This document shows positions 17,347 through 26,006 of a stretch of 64,000 nt of DNA, one piece after another; within the stretch, counting starts at the first letter, position 1; every line of letters starts with the position of its first letter. The stretch spans positions 1,798,001-1,862,000 of the forward strand of contig CAWKNC010000002.1 in NCBI GenBank assembly GCA_963851045.1, given 5' to 3'. The notes beneath the pieces were generated by a model. It was not told the DNA's origin, made no database searches, and saw only the letters and a list, made by a program, of their open reading frames with translations. Both the position numbers and the translations under genes were made by a program. The DNA comes from WHSW01 sp963851045. GTDB taxonomy: Bacteria; Actinomycetota; Thermoleophilia; Solirubrobacterales; 70-9.

Positions 17347-17616
17347 TCGCGAGCAGCGTCGTCATTCGCGACCGCTCCCTTGAGTAGACCCCTGGCGGTC
17401 TAGCCGGATGTTCAAAGCGCAACTGAGCTCGGCTCTGGCCATGGGGCGAGTTGTTCGCGCATACCGCGATTAAGGCGCCCCGCACAGGTACCGGCACCGT
17501 CGTACTTTCCCTGCGGTGGGCATTTCTTGCGCGCCGAGAGCGTTGGTACCTGCCGCAGTACCTCGAACGCGAAAACGGGGCCCGGCGAACGTGCCGAACT
17601 CGCTTCACACACGAAA
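17347..17616. other. Intergenic region between glycoside hydrolase and tRNA
   Basis: 270 bases holding the promoter side of the minus-strand glycoside hydrolase and the region 3' of the tRNA. No gene seen; an open frame across it ends in the peptide GFEPATSGL, a known artefact of translating a tRNA backwards. Confidence 0.5.
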
Positions 17617-17690
17617 TAGCGGGGGCAGGATTTGAACCTGCGACCTCCGGGTTATGAGCCCGGCGAGCTACCTGACTGCTCCACCCCGCG
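17617..17690 (-). tRNA. Initiator tRNA-fMet (CAU)
   Basis: Read on the minus strand, the gene starts CGCGGGGTGGAGCAG, has D-arm, the anticodon arm CCGGG-CTCATAA-CCCGG with anticodon CAT and the three consecutive G:C pairs diagnostic of initiator tRNA, and a T-arm GCAGGTTCAAATCCTGC. Position 1 is C and position 72 is T, so the first acceptor pair is mismatched, another initiator feature. CCA is not encoded. The 3' end points left, toward the 13090-13120 partial copy. Confidence 0.95.
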
Positions 17691-17751
17691 GCGGTCGGTT
17701 GACGTTAGCAGGGGAATCCCTGTCGACTCAAGGCTGACGTAACATCGCCGC

Positions 17752-18153
17752 GTGAGCGGCGTCCAGCGATTCAACTTCGAGTTTGCGCCGTCCTATCGCG
17801 CGCTCTCGCGCCCGTTCGGCGTCAGGCCCGAGAACGCGTGGGTCGAGGTGAACGAGAAGGCGGTCGAGGTCCGCTTCGGTCCCTGGCGACTGTCGACCCC
17901 CCTGGAGAACGTCTCCGCGACCGCGGTGACCGGACCGTACGCCAAGTGGAAGACCGCCGGTCCGGCGCGCCTGGCGGTCACCGACCGCGGCTTGACGTTC
18001 GCGACCAATGGGATCCGCGGCGTGCGCATCTCCTTCCACGAGCCGGTGCGCGGCATCGATCCCTGGGGCGTGATCAAGCATCCGGAGCTGACGGTCACGG
18101 TGGCCGACGTCGATGCCCTCGCCAACCTCCTGTCTCCTCCCTCGGCCGGCTGA
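17752..18153 (+). CDS. Conserved hypothetical protein, PH-like beta fold
   Basis: 133 residues, GTG start at 17752. The sequence alternates short strands (FNFEFAPSYRALSRPFGV, AWVEVNEKAVEVRFGPWRLSTPLENVSATAVTG) with a final helix (VADVDALANLL), which resembles small PH-like or lipocalin-like actinobacterial proteins. No catalytic motif and no signal peptide. It is followed after 40 bp by the MBL hydrolase, so may share its transcript. I do not recognise a function. Confidence 0.65.
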   Translation: MSGVQRFNFEFAPSYRALSRPFGVRPENAWVEVNEKAVEVRFGPWRLSTPLENVSATAVTGPYAKWKTAGPARLAVTDRGLTFATNGIRGVRISFHEPVRGIDPWGVIKHPELTVTVADVDALANLLSPPSAG

Positions 18154-18193
18154 GCCCCGGATCTGCCGGTGGTCAGCAGATAGGGTCCACTCA

Positions 18194-19021
18194 ATGGGGG
18201 TCAAGGTCCACCACCTCAACTGCGGGACGATGTGCCCGTACGGCGGCAAGATCGTCAGCGGCGAAGGCGGCTGGACCGGCGCGGAGGTCATCTGTCACTG
18301 CCTGCTGGTGGAGACCTCAGATTCCTTGGTGCTCATCGACACGGGCATGGGCGTCGATGACCTGCGCCATCCCTACCGACGCCTGGGCGTGCCCTTCGCG
18401 GCAGCCTTCCGGCCGTCGGGCGACACCTCGGAGGCAGCGGTCGAGCGCATCCGAGGGCTCGGCTTTGACCCGACCGACGTCCGCCACATCGCCTGCACCC
18501 ACCTCGACCTCGACCACGCCGGCGGACTCCCCGACTTCCCTGATGCCGAGGTCCACGCCTTCAGGCCCGAGCACGAGGCGGCCGTCAACGTGAAACTCCT
18601 CGACCGCCCCCGCTATCCGCGCTCGCATTTCGCCCATGGGCCGAAGTGGACGGTCCACGACGGTGGCGGCGACGACTGGTTCGGGTTCGAAAGCATTCGC
18701 GTCCTCCCCGGCGTCGATCCGGAGATCCTGCTGATTCCGCTGGTCGGCCACTCACGCGGCCATACCGCGATCGCCGTGCGCGACGGCGACGGCTGGATGC
18801 TCCACTGCGGCGACGCCTACTTCAACCGCCACGAGGTCGAAACCCCACCCTCCTGCCCACCCGGGATCAGCGCGTTCCAGCGGATGATGGCCGACGACAA
18901 CAAGGCCCGCGTGGCCAATCAGGAGCGTCTGCGCGAACTCGCACGCAATCACGGCGGCGAGGTTCGACTGTTCTGCGCGCACGACCCGGTCGAGCTCGAC
19001 CGGGAGACCGCAGCGGCTTGA
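18194..19021 (+). CDS. Metallo-beta-lactamase-fold hydrolase (AHL lactonase-like)
   Basis: 275 residues, di-zinc hydrolase. Metal ligands lie in THLDLDHAGG (HxHxDH variant in which the second His is Asp: Thr-His-Leu-Asp-Leu-Asp-His), GHSRGHTAI, and CGDAYFNRHEV. The upstream NCGTMCPYGGKIVSG and IDTGMGVDDLR motifs are those of the N-acyl homoserine lactonase/MBL subgroup. The HLDLDH form, as distinct from the common HxHxDH, is typical of that subgroup in Actinobacteria. It may open lactones or hydrolyse another ester. Stop TGA overlaps the TTG start of the SDR by 4 bp. Confidence 0.8.
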   Translation: MGVKVHHLNCGTMCPYGGKIVSGEGGWTGAEVICHCLLVETSDSLVLIDTGMGVDDLRHPYRRLGVPFAAAFRPSGDTSEAAVERIRGLGFDPTDVRHIACTHLDLDHAGGLPDFPDAEVHAFRPEHEAAVNVKLLDRPRYPRSHFAHGPKWTVHDGGGDDWFGFESIRVLPGVDPEILLIPLVGHSRGHTAIAVRDGDGWMLHCGDAYFNRHEVETPPSCPPGISAFQRMMADDNKARVANQERLRELARNHGGEVRLFCAHDPVELDRETAAA

Positions 19022-19866
19022 CCCGCGGCGCAGTCGTCATCACCGGTGCGTCGACGGGCATCGGACGCGCCTGCGCGCTGCGGCTGGATCGCGCCGGGTT
19101 CGACGTCCTCGCGGGCGTGCGAAAGCCTGAAGACGGTGAGGCTTTGGCCGCGGAGGCATCGGACCGGTTGCGGGCATTCAGCATCGACGTCGCCGACGCA
19201 GATTCGGTTCGTGCCGCCGCGGCGGAGGTCGCCGAGGCCACCGGCGGGCAACTCGCCGGGCTGGTCAACAACGCCGGCATCGCCCTGGCCGGACCGATCG
19301 AGGGCGTCGACCTCGATGAGCTACGCCGCCAGTTCGAGGTAAACGTCTTCGGCCAGGTCGCCGTCACGCAGGCGATGCTCTCGATGGTTCGCGCAGCGAG
19401 GGGCAGGGTCGTGTTCATGTCGTCGGTCGGCGGGCGCAGCGCCCTCCCCTACATCTCGCCCTACAGCGCCTCGAAGCACGCCCTCGAGGCGATCGGCGAC
19501 GCGCTGCGGATGGAGATGCGCCCGTTCGGCGTCGAGGTTGCGCTCGTCGAGCCGGGGTCCGTCGCCACTCCGATCTGGGACAAGAGCGGGGCCGAAGCCG
19601 CAACCTCGCGGGAGCAGTTCAGCTCGGAGATCGAGGAGCTCTACGGAGAGCGGATGGACCACATGCGCTCACTCGCGGAGAAGACCGGGCTGCGCGGGGT
19701 CGATCCCGACGAGGTCGCAAAGGCCGTCGAGCACGCACTGACCGCCACGAAGCCGAAGACCCGCTACGTGGTCGGCCGCGAGGCGAAGGTTCAGCTCAAA
19801 CTCAACGCGGTGCTCCCGCGGCGGACGATGGACCGCCTGATCGAGCGCGAGATCGAGCGCTCTTAG
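19018..19866 (+). CDS. Short-chain dehydrogenase/reductase (classical SDR)
   Basis: 282 residues from TTG 19018, which overlaps the MBL gene stop by 4 bp (TTGA). Rossmann motif TGASTGIGRACA (Gly-x3-Gly-x-Gly), NNAGIALAGPIEG, SSVGGRSALPYISPYSASK with the Ser-Tyr-x3-Lys catalytic set, and VEPGSVATPIW are all present; the PG-T region and long C-terminal tail resemble the 17-beta-hydroxysteroid/retinol dehydrogenase-like SDRs. NAD(P)-dependent alcohol/ketone interconversion; substrate unknown. The coupling suggests it acts with the MBL hydrolase. Confidence 0.85.
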   Translation: MTRGAVVITGASTGIGRACALRLDRAGFDVLAGVRKPEDGEALAAEASDRLRAFSIDVADADSVRAAAAEVAEATGGQLAGLVNNAGIALAGPIEGVDLDELRRQFEVNVFGQVAVTQAMLSMVRAARGRVVFMSSVGGRSALPYISPYSASKHALEAIGDALRMEMRPFGVEVALVEPGSVATPIWDKSGAEAATSREQFSSEIEELYGERMDHMRSLAEKTGLRGVDPDEVAKAVEHALTATKPKTRYVVGREAKVQLKLNAVLPRRTMDRLIEREIERS

Positions 19867-20809
19867 TCAGTAACGACCGGGGTCTGCGTCCCAGTCGGCG
19901 TCGGGGCAGACCGCGACGATCTTGGACGGGTTGATCATCGGGTGCGTGCAGAAATAGTGGCGGCGGATGTCATCGAAGCGCACCGTTTCGGCGATCCCGG
20001 GCCACTGGTAGAGGTCGCGCGCGTAGGGCCACAGGTTCGGATACTCGACCAGCCGCCTTCGCGAGCACTTGAAGTGGATGTAGTAGACGGGGTCGAAGCG
20101 CAACAACGTCACGAACAGACGCCAGTCGGTCTCCACCGGTGAGTCGCCGAAGAGAAACCTGCTCGAGCCAAGCCGCTCGTCGAGCTCGGCAAACATCGCG
20201 AAGATCTTTTCGACCTCGGCCTCATAGACATCCTGGTCGGTTGCAGAAGCCGGCGCTGTAAACGGCGTTATTGACCGAGTCGTACAGCCGATCGTTGAGC
20301 GCGTCGATCTCGGCGGCGTGAGCCTCGGGATAGAGATCGATCGAGTCGGGGTCGGTGAACTCGCGAAAGCTCGTGCTCATCATTCGCATCACGTCGGCTG
20401 ACTCGTTGCTGACGATCGTCGACGACCGCGTATCCCAGAGGACCGGGGTCGATGCACGCTCGTCGAAGTCCGGATCGGTCGCGTTGTAGGCCTCGGCGAG
20501 AAAGTCGAAGTCCTCAGCGTCATCGGAGTACTCGCCGCCGGTGAAGCGCCAGCCTTTCGAGTCGCGAATCGGATTGACGACCGAGAGCCCGATCACGTCC
20601 TCGAGCCCCTTGAGGCGGCGAGCGATGACTCCACGGTGCGCCCAGGGACACGCCCAGGCGACGTAGAGCTCATAGCGATCCGGCTCGGCCGGATACTCGG
20701 TCGAGCCGTCGTTTGAGACCCAGTCGCGAAACTTGCTCTGCTGGCGCTTGAACGAGCCGTCGTCGCCGGATTCCTGGCCGAGGGCGAACTCTTTTGTGCC
20801 TGACTCCAT
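19867..20809 (-). pseudogene. Glutathionyl-hydroquinone reductase-like protein (YqjG/ECM4 family), one frameshift
   Basis: Omega-class glutathione-transferase relatives that reduce glutathionyl-hydroquinones. The N-terminal part from ATG 20809 contains the YVAWACPWAHRGVIARR active-site Cys region, PVLWDTRSSTIVSNESADVMRM and SVNNAVYSAGF. One extra base at about 20245 then shifts the frame. In the next frame ATDQDVYEAEVEKI continues straight into FAELDERLGSSRFLFG and the helical C-terminal domain (LFVTLLRFDPVYYIHFKC) to the stop at 19867. Correcting one base gives about 313 residues, the family norm. Actinobacteria usually lack glutathione, so the thiol used would differ. It lies 29 bases after the M20 gene, so may be the operon's last gene. 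Confidence 0.8.
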
Positions 20810-20838
20810 ACGTACCGACCTACCCGTCCGAGCAAGGC

Positions 20839-22128
20839 CTAGCCATGGTCGGGCTCGGGCGCCCCGATCGCTCTCATGTTGAAGCGCACCATCTCCTCGA
20901 GATCGTCCACGGCGATCGACTCGTCGGCGCCGTGCATGCCGTCGAAGTAGGTGCGCAGCTCCGTGTGGAAGGTCGGCGCGAAACCGTACGCGGCGGTTCC
21001 GAACTCCGAGCGGATCCAATGCGAGTCGGTGAAGCCGGGCGAGATCAGCGGCAGCAGGGTCGCCCCGTCGAGCCGCTCGGCGACGTAGTCCTCGCAGAGG
21101 CGATAGAGCGAGGTGTCGATCGGCGACTCGGTGCCACCCTCGAGCGGCTCCAAGAACTCGAGCTCATACCCGGCGCCCGCGCCGATGGCCTCCTCGACGT
21201 GGGCGCGGATCTCGTCCTCGCCCTGGCTCGGAAGCGCTCGGCAATCGCAGATCAGGTCGGCGTAGGGCGGAATCACGTTGGCCGGCTCGAAGCTCTGCAC
21301 CCCGGTCGGGGTCACCGTCATCCGCGCCAGGACGGGCATCGTCTCCGCCAGCACAGGGTGAAGGGCCGCCGCCTCGTCGAGCGACTCGACCTCGAGAACC
21401 TCGAGAGCGCGCCGCGAGCTGCGCGAGAGCTGCGGCGCGGCCTCGTATGCGGTCAGGCGATCGATCGCCCGCGCGAGGTGGCGAAGCGGATTGTCGGCGC
21501 TGGCCGGCGTCGACGCGTGGCCGGCACGACCGAAGAATCGAAGGCGCAGCGAGGCCACCCGCTTTTCGCCGACCGAGATCGTCACCACACGGCGGCCGTC
21601 GGCCAGCTCCAGCAGCTCTCCCCCGCTCTCGTTGATCGCGAGATCGCAGCGCAGGTCGGGTCGTTCGCGCACCAGCCACGAGAGGCCGACATCGGCCGTG
21701 TTCTTTTCCTCGTCGGCCTCGGCAATGAGAACGACGTCGCCGGGCGGCTTGATCTCGCTGCGCGCCAGTTCGGCAAACGCGACGGCTCGGGCCGCGACCT
21801 CGCCCTTCATGTCGGCGGCACCGCGGCCGACGAGCATCCCGTCGCGCTCGACGCCCGCGAACGGGTCGACCGTCCAGTTGCTCGCCGGGGCAGGAACGAC
21901 GTCGGTGTGGCCGAGCAGCATCGTCGAGGCACCGTCACCGCCCGCGATCCGAGCGACCAGATTGAGCCGCTGCGGGTCGGGCCCGACGAGCTCCGAGTCG
22001 ACACCGGCGCGGCGCAGGTAGTCCGCAAGCAGCTCGGCGGCGGCGGTCTCACCCCCCGGCGGGTTCGACGTGTCGAGGCGGATCAGCTTCTGCGCGAGGT
22101 CGAGAACCTCTGCGCGCAGATCGGTCAT
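20839..22128 (-). CDS. M20 family metallopeptidase (ArgE/DapE/CPG2-like)
   Basis: 429 residues, cytosolic di-zinc amidohydrolase. Ligands His74 and Asp76 (LLGHTDVVP), bridging Asp106 (GRGAADMKGE), catalytic Glu140 with Glu141 (EADEEKNTADVG), and the terminal His in GFAPTFHTELRTYF are present; FGRAGHASTPASADN marks the dimerisation domain. ATG overlaps the P1 peptidase stop by 4 bp (ATGA). It is the twelfth gene of the long minus-strand operon and may release amino acids from N-acyl or dipeptide intermediates after the P1 enzyme. Compared with the M20 gene at 5581 it is shorter and divergent, so not a recent duplicate. Confidence 0.9.
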   Translation of the reverse strand: MTDLRAEVLDLAQKLIRLDTSNPPGGETAAAELLADYLRRAGVDSELVGPDPQRLNLVARIAGGDGASTMLLGHTDVVPAPASNWTVDPFAGVERDGMLVGRGAADMKGEVAARAVAFAELARSEIKPPGDVVLIAEADEEKNTADVGLSWLVRERPDLRCDLAINESGGELLELADGRRVVTISVGEKRVASLRLRFFGRAGHASTPASADNPLRHLARAIDRLTAYEAAPQLSRSSRRALEVLEVESLDEAAALHPVLAETMPVLARMTVTPTGVQSFEPANVIPPYADLICDCRALPSQGEDEIRAHVEEAIGAGAGYELEFLEPLEGGTESPIDTSLYRLCEDYVAERLDGATLLPLISPGFTDSHWIRSEFGTAAYGFAPTFHTELRTYFDGMHGADESIAVDDLEEMVRFNMRAIGAPEPDHG

Positions 22129-23078
22129 CCGCGGCCGCCGGCGATCTCGCGCACGAGCTCGACCGGGAAGGCGTCCTGCATCGTTCCGTCGCGCAGCTCG
22201 GCGGGCCGTGCCGCGACCAGGCAGTTGTAGACCGCCTCCTGCGAGGCCTCCCAGGCTGCGATCAGATACGGATTGAGGTCGGCGTTGTCGAGGGTCGCGG
22301 GGGCACCGGTGGAGAAGGCGACCCCGATCTCGCCCGAGCCCTCTGCCGCGTAGGAGCCGACCCGCACGAGCCCGAGCAGGGCGCGGAGAGCCAACCGCCG
22401 CAGCTGATGCGCGCTCACCGCAGCATCGGTGGCGCAGACTGCGATGCAGGACCCTGCCGGCGTGACCTTGCGGTCGGGCGGATCAAGCGTTGTCCCAAGG
22501 AGGTCGAGGCGTTCGCGGTCGCCGAAGTTGCAGAGCAGCAGGACGCCGACGTGGTGCTCGCCGACCTGTCGCGACGAGGTCCCGATCCCGCCCGGGAAGT
22601 CGAAGCACATCATCCCGGTTCCGGCGCCGACGCTGCCCTCGGCAACATCGACGTCAAGCGCCACCAGCGCGCGATCGACATCGTCGCCGCTGACTCGCCG
22701 TGAGTCGGCCCGCCACGAGTCGTCGCACTCGCCGACCACCGGGAGGACGATGTTCTCGGGGCCGCGGCCGGACGCGAGAACGGCGGCGTGATGGACGACG
22801 CCTACCGCGTGCGACCCGCACAGATAGACGGGTGTCTCCATCGTCCCACGCTCGTCGATCTCGATCCTGCCGGTGAGCTCGCCCATGCCGTTGACAACCG
22901 CCGTCGCCGCCGGCGCGGGCAGGACCGGCGGCGCGATCACCGTGACGCCGGTCGGCTCACCGCTCGCAGACTGCGAGTGACCGACGCGCACCCCCGGGAC
23001 GTCGGTGATCGCGTTGCGAGGGCCAGGTCGGCCGAGGCCGACGGGTCCCGCTATGTCGCTCCATCTATCCGCGGCCAT
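22125..23078 (-). CDS. P1 family peptidase (DmpA/BapA type)
   Basis: 317 residues from ATG 23078; an in-frame upstream extension is unconserved. Family blocks AITDVPGVRVGHS, GAGTGMMCFDFPGGIGTSSR and PAGSCIAVCATDAAVSAHQ are present, predicting autocleavage at Gly209-Ser210 to free the nucleophile Ser. Known members include aminopeptidases for D-amides and for N-terminal beta-amino acids. It overlaps the upstream ATPase gene by 14 bp and the downstream M20 gene by 4 bp. It is 58 residues shorter than its relative at 10450, mainly in the middle. In an operon with a peptide importer and Kdd/Kce-type enzymes, a beta-aminopeptidase role is an attractive inference. Confidence 0.88.
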   Translation of the reverse strand: MAADRWSDIAGPVGLGRPGPRNAITDVPGVRVGHSQSASGEPTGVTVIAPPVLPAPAATAVVNGMGELTGRIEIDERGTMETPVYLCGSHAVGVVHHAAVLASGRGPENIVLPVVGECDDSWRADSRRVSGDDVDRALVALDVDVAEGSVGAGTGMMCFDFPGGIGTSSRQVGEHHVGVLLLCNFGDRERLDLLGTTLDPPDRKVTPAGSCIAVCATDAAVSAHQLRRLALRALLGLVRVGSYAAEGSGEIGVAFSTGAPATLDNADLNPYLIAAWEASQEAVYNCLVAARPAELRDGTMQDAFPVELVREIAGGRG

Positions 23079-24048
23079 GCTGCGGATCATGCAACAAGCA
23101 CGCCGCCAGCTGATCCGAGCTGCCCGCCGCAAGGAGCGGCGGATCGACTGAATCGCAGGGCTCGAATCGCCGCGGGCAGCGCGGATGGAAGCGACAGCCC
23201 GCCGGCACCGCTGTCGCATCGGGCAGCTCGCCGCTGAGCAACTCGCGACGCCCGCCGCCGCCCGGCTTCGCCAGTGGCACCGCGTCCACCAGGGCCTGCG
23301 TGTAGGGGTGCTGAGGGCGCTCGATCACGTCGGTCGCCCGGCCCTGCTCGACCACCCGCCCGAGGTACATGACCACGATCCGGTCGCAGAGCGACCAGGC
23401 GAGGCTGAGGTCGTGGGTGATGAACAGCAGCCCGAGGCCGCGACTGCGCTGCAGTTCGACCAGCACCGAGAGGATCTGCGTGCTGACCGAGGCGTCGAGC
23501 ATCGACACCGGCTCGTCGCAGATCAGGCCGTCGGGCTCGAGCACGAGCGCGGCCGCGATCGCGACCCGCTGGCGTTGTCCGCCCGAGAGCTCGTAGGGCC
23601 GGCGCCGCAGAAATCGCTCAGGATCGAGACCCACGTCCGCCATCGCGCGGCGCACCCGCTCGTCGTGTTCGGCGCGGTCGACCCCCTGAACGACGAGCGG
23701 CTCCGCCACGATCTCACCCACTCGCTGGCGCGGGTTGAGCGTTTGGTAGGGGTCCTGGAAGATCATCTGCACCCGGCGGCGCAGCTCGGCAGCCTCAGCC
23801 TTTCCCGCGATGGCTGCACCCGCGAGCTCGATCTCGCCCGCGGTGGCCGGCAGCAGGCCGAGCAGGGTCCTCGCGAGTGTCGACTTGCCACAACCGGACT
23901 CTCCGACCACCCCGAGCACCTCACCCGAGCGCCAGTCGAGCGAGACCCCGTCGAGCGCGCGGGCGACCTTCCCGCGGTTGCGGAAATCAACGCAGACGTC
24001 GCGCGCGGCAAGCAGCACCGGGGCCGCCGAGGCGGTCGCCGCGCTCAT
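23065..24048 (-). CDS. Oligopeptide ABC transporter ATP-binding protein (DppF/OppF-like)
   Basis: 327 residues. Walker A GESGCGKSTLAR, Q-loop FQDPYQTLNPRQ, signature LSGGQRQRVAIA, Walker B GLICDEPVSMLD and switch His in ITHDLS are all intact. The C-terminal extension with GCRFHPRCPRRFEPC is the oligopeptide/dipeptide-specific Cys motif thought to bind a metal cluster. ATG 24048 overlaps the other ATPase by 4 bp (ATGA). Pairs with the 24045-25058 gene to energise the importer. Confidence 0.93.
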   Translation of the reverse strand: MSAATASAAPVLLAARDVCVDFRNRGKVARALDGVSLDWRSGEVLGVVGESGCGKSTLARTLLGLLPATAGEIELAGAAIAGKAEAAELRRRVQMIFQDPYQTLNPRQRVGEIVAEPLVVQGVDRAEHDERVRRAMADVGLDPERFLRRRPYELSGGQRQRVAIAAALVLEPDGLICDEPVSMLDASVSTQILSVLVELQRSRGLGLLFITHDLSLAWSLCDRIVVMYLGRVVEQGRATDVIERPQHPYTQALVDAVPLAKPGGGGRRELLSGELPDATAVPAGCRFHPRCPRRFEPCDSVDPPLLAAGSSDQLAACLLHDPQHGRG

Positions 24049-25058
24049 ACGGTCGCCTCGACGCCGGCGGGCTTGATGGGGGGCCACTCGGTCCATGGAG
24101 CGAAGTGACAGGCGGCGGACTGCGCCGGAGCAACCTCGCGCAGGGCGGGATCGTCGCTCGTGCACACGTCCTGCGCGTACGGGCAGCGCGGGTGAAACCG
24201 GCATCCGGACGGTGGCGCTCCCGGGTCCGGCGGCCCGCCGGGGATCGGCGTTCCGAGGCCGCGGTTTTCGCCGATCACGGGCAGGGTCTCGAGCAGGCGC
24301 TTCGTGTAGGGGTGCTGCGGCGCGGCGAAGACACGGTCGACCGGCCCCTCCTCGACGATGCGCCCCGCGTACATGATCGCGATCCGGTCACAGGTCTCGG
24401 CCATCACGCCGAGGTCGTGTGAGATCAGGATCAGCGCCAGGCCGAGCTGCTCGCGCAGGTGCTCCAGCAGCTGCAGAACCTGGGCCTGCATCACAACGTC
24501 AAGCGCCGTGGTCGGTTCGTCCGCGATCACCAGCGACGGTCGACAGGCCAGCGCCAGGGCGATCATCACGCGTTGGCGCTGACCACCGGAGAGCTGATGC
24601 GCGTAGCGGCGGCCGAGCGCCGGGGTGATTCCCACCGTGGTGAGCAGCTCGTCGATCCGCGCGCGCAGATCGGAACGCGAGGCGACCCGCTCGTGCAGCC
24701 TGATCGCTTCGGCGATCTGGTCGTCCACACGCTGCACCGGGTCCAGCGAGTTCATCGCCCCCTGAAAGACCAGCGAGACGTGACGCCAGCGCACGAATCC
24801 CATTCCGCGCTCGGTACGCCGGCCGATATTGATCGGCTCGGCGACACCCGGCGGGCGCAGCGTGATCTGGCCCGTCTGGGTCAACGAAGGCGCGAGCAGC
24901 CGCATCACCGCCAGCGCCGTCGTCGTCTTGCCGCAGCCCGACTCCCCCGCGAGCCCCAGGGCCTCCCCCGGCTGGAGGGTGAGATCGACGCCATCGACGA
25001 TCGGACCGCCACGATGGTCGACGCGAAGATCTCTGATCTCCAGCAGCGGTGCAGCCAT
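24045..25058 (-). CDS. Oligopeptide ABC transporter ATP-binding protein (DppD/OppD-like)
   Basis: 337 residues with Walker A GESGCGKTTTAL, Q-loop FQGAMNSLDPVQR (the OppD-type form), signature LSGGQRQRVMIA, Walker B LVIADEPTTALD and ISHDLG. C-terminal GCRFHPRCPYAQDVC is the peptide-importer Cys motif. The start ATG and the permease stop share one base (TGATG), so expression is coupled. The start at 25058 is fixed by that junction and by the beginning of the conserved LLEIRDLRVD strand. Confidence 0.93.
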   Translation of the reverse strand: MAAPLLEIRDLRVDHRGGPIVDGVDLTLQPGEALGLAGESGCGKTTTALAVMRLLAPSLTQTGQITLRPPGVAEPINIGRRTERGMGFVRWRHVSLVFQGAMNSLDPVQRVDDQIAEAIRLHERVASRSDLRARIDELLTTVGITPALGRRYAHQLSGGQRQRVMIALALACRPSLVIADEPTTALDVVMQAQVLQLLEHLREQLGLALILISHDLGVMAETCDRIAIMYAGRIVEEGPVDRVFAAPQHPYTKRLLETLPVIGENRGLGTPIPGGPPDPGAPPSGCRFHPRCPYAQDVCTSDDPALREVAPAQSAACHFAPWTEWPPIKPAGVEATV

Positions 25059-25954
25059 CAGCTCTCGTCTCGCAGTCTCGGGTTGACGAACTCCTCGAGC
25101 ATGTACCCCAGCATCGCCACGGCGAGGACCAAGAAGGTGATGCATAGCCCTGGCGGGACGACGTACCACCAGGCGCCCTGGCTCGGGGCTCCCGACTCGA
25201 ACCCGTTCTCGAGCATCGTCCCCCACGAGATCCTGGTCGGATCGCCGAGGCCCAAGAAGGAAAGGGCCGCCTCGGAGAGGATGGCGACCGCCACGATCAG
25301 CACCGTGTTGGCGAAGATCAGCGGCAGGGTGTTCGGGAGGATGTGCTTGCGGATGATGTAGGTGTCGCTGGCGCCGAGCGCCCGCGCGCGTTCGACGAAC
25401 GCCCGCTCGCGCAGCGTGAAGACCTGCGCGCGCACCACCCTCCCGGTCCCCGCCCAGCTGGTCAGCCCGATGACCGCGATCAACACCACCAGCGACGGAT
25501 CGAGGAGCCTCGCGAGCACGATCATCAGCGGCAGCGTCGGAATCACCAAGAACCAGTTCTCGAGCGCGTCGAGGATGCGATCGGTCCAGCCGCCGAAGTA
25601 GCCGCCGGCGAGGCCGACGACCGAGCCGAGCACGGCCGAGATCAGAGCCGCCGCGAAGCCAACGACGATCGAGACGCGAGCGCCAACGAGGATCTGCGAG
25701 AAGACGTCGGCGCCGTTCTCGGTGGTGCCGAGGATGTGCGACCAACTCGGGCCCTCGAGCACCTCGAGGCTCGACGCGTTCGGGTCGTAGGGCGCAATTG
25801 CCGAGCCGAACACAGCAACGAAGGCGAACAGCCCCAGGACGCCAATCCCAAACCGCCCACGCCAGCTGCCGAGCAGGGCGTCGCGGATCCGGCGCTCTCC
25901 GGTGGGCTCGCCGCCTGCGAGCACGACCGGATCGACCACTGCGGCTCCACTCAT
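25058..25954 (-). CDS. Oligopeptide ABC transporter permease (DppC/OppC-like)
   Basis: 298 residues. The N-terminal helix LGLFAFVAVFGSAIAPYDPN and LGTTENGADVFSQILVGARVS are OppC hallmarks; the membrane domain has about six helices, and the EAA loop that contacts the ATPases is ERARALGASDTYIIRKHILPN. ATG 25954; 52 bases separate it from the other permease, the longest gap in the operon, with no obvious promoter or hairpin. Confidence 0.93.
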   Translation of the reverse strand: MSGAAVVDPVVLAGGEPTGERRIRDALLGSWRGRFGIGVLGLFAFVAVFGSAIAPYDPNASSLEVLEGPSWSHILGTTENGADVFSQILVGARVSIVVGFAAALISAVLGSVVGLAGGYFGGWTDRILDALENWFLVIPTLPLMIVLARLLDPSLVVLIAVIGLTSWAGTGRVVRAQVFTLRERAFVERARALGASDTYIIRKHILPNTLPLIFANTVLIVAVAILSEAALSFLGLGDPTRISWGTMLENGFESGAPSQGAWWYVVPPGLCITFLVLAVAMLGYMLEEFVNPRLRDES

Positions 25955-26006
25955 CGCAGGCGCCTCAACAGCGGCGCAACTCGGCTTCGTCCTGTCGGAC
26001 TCCGCC

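Noticed and set aside
17451..17657. Open frame ending in GFEPATSGL
   Set aside because: The end is the backward translation of a tRNA gene, a known annotation artefact; the region is a tRNA and spacer.
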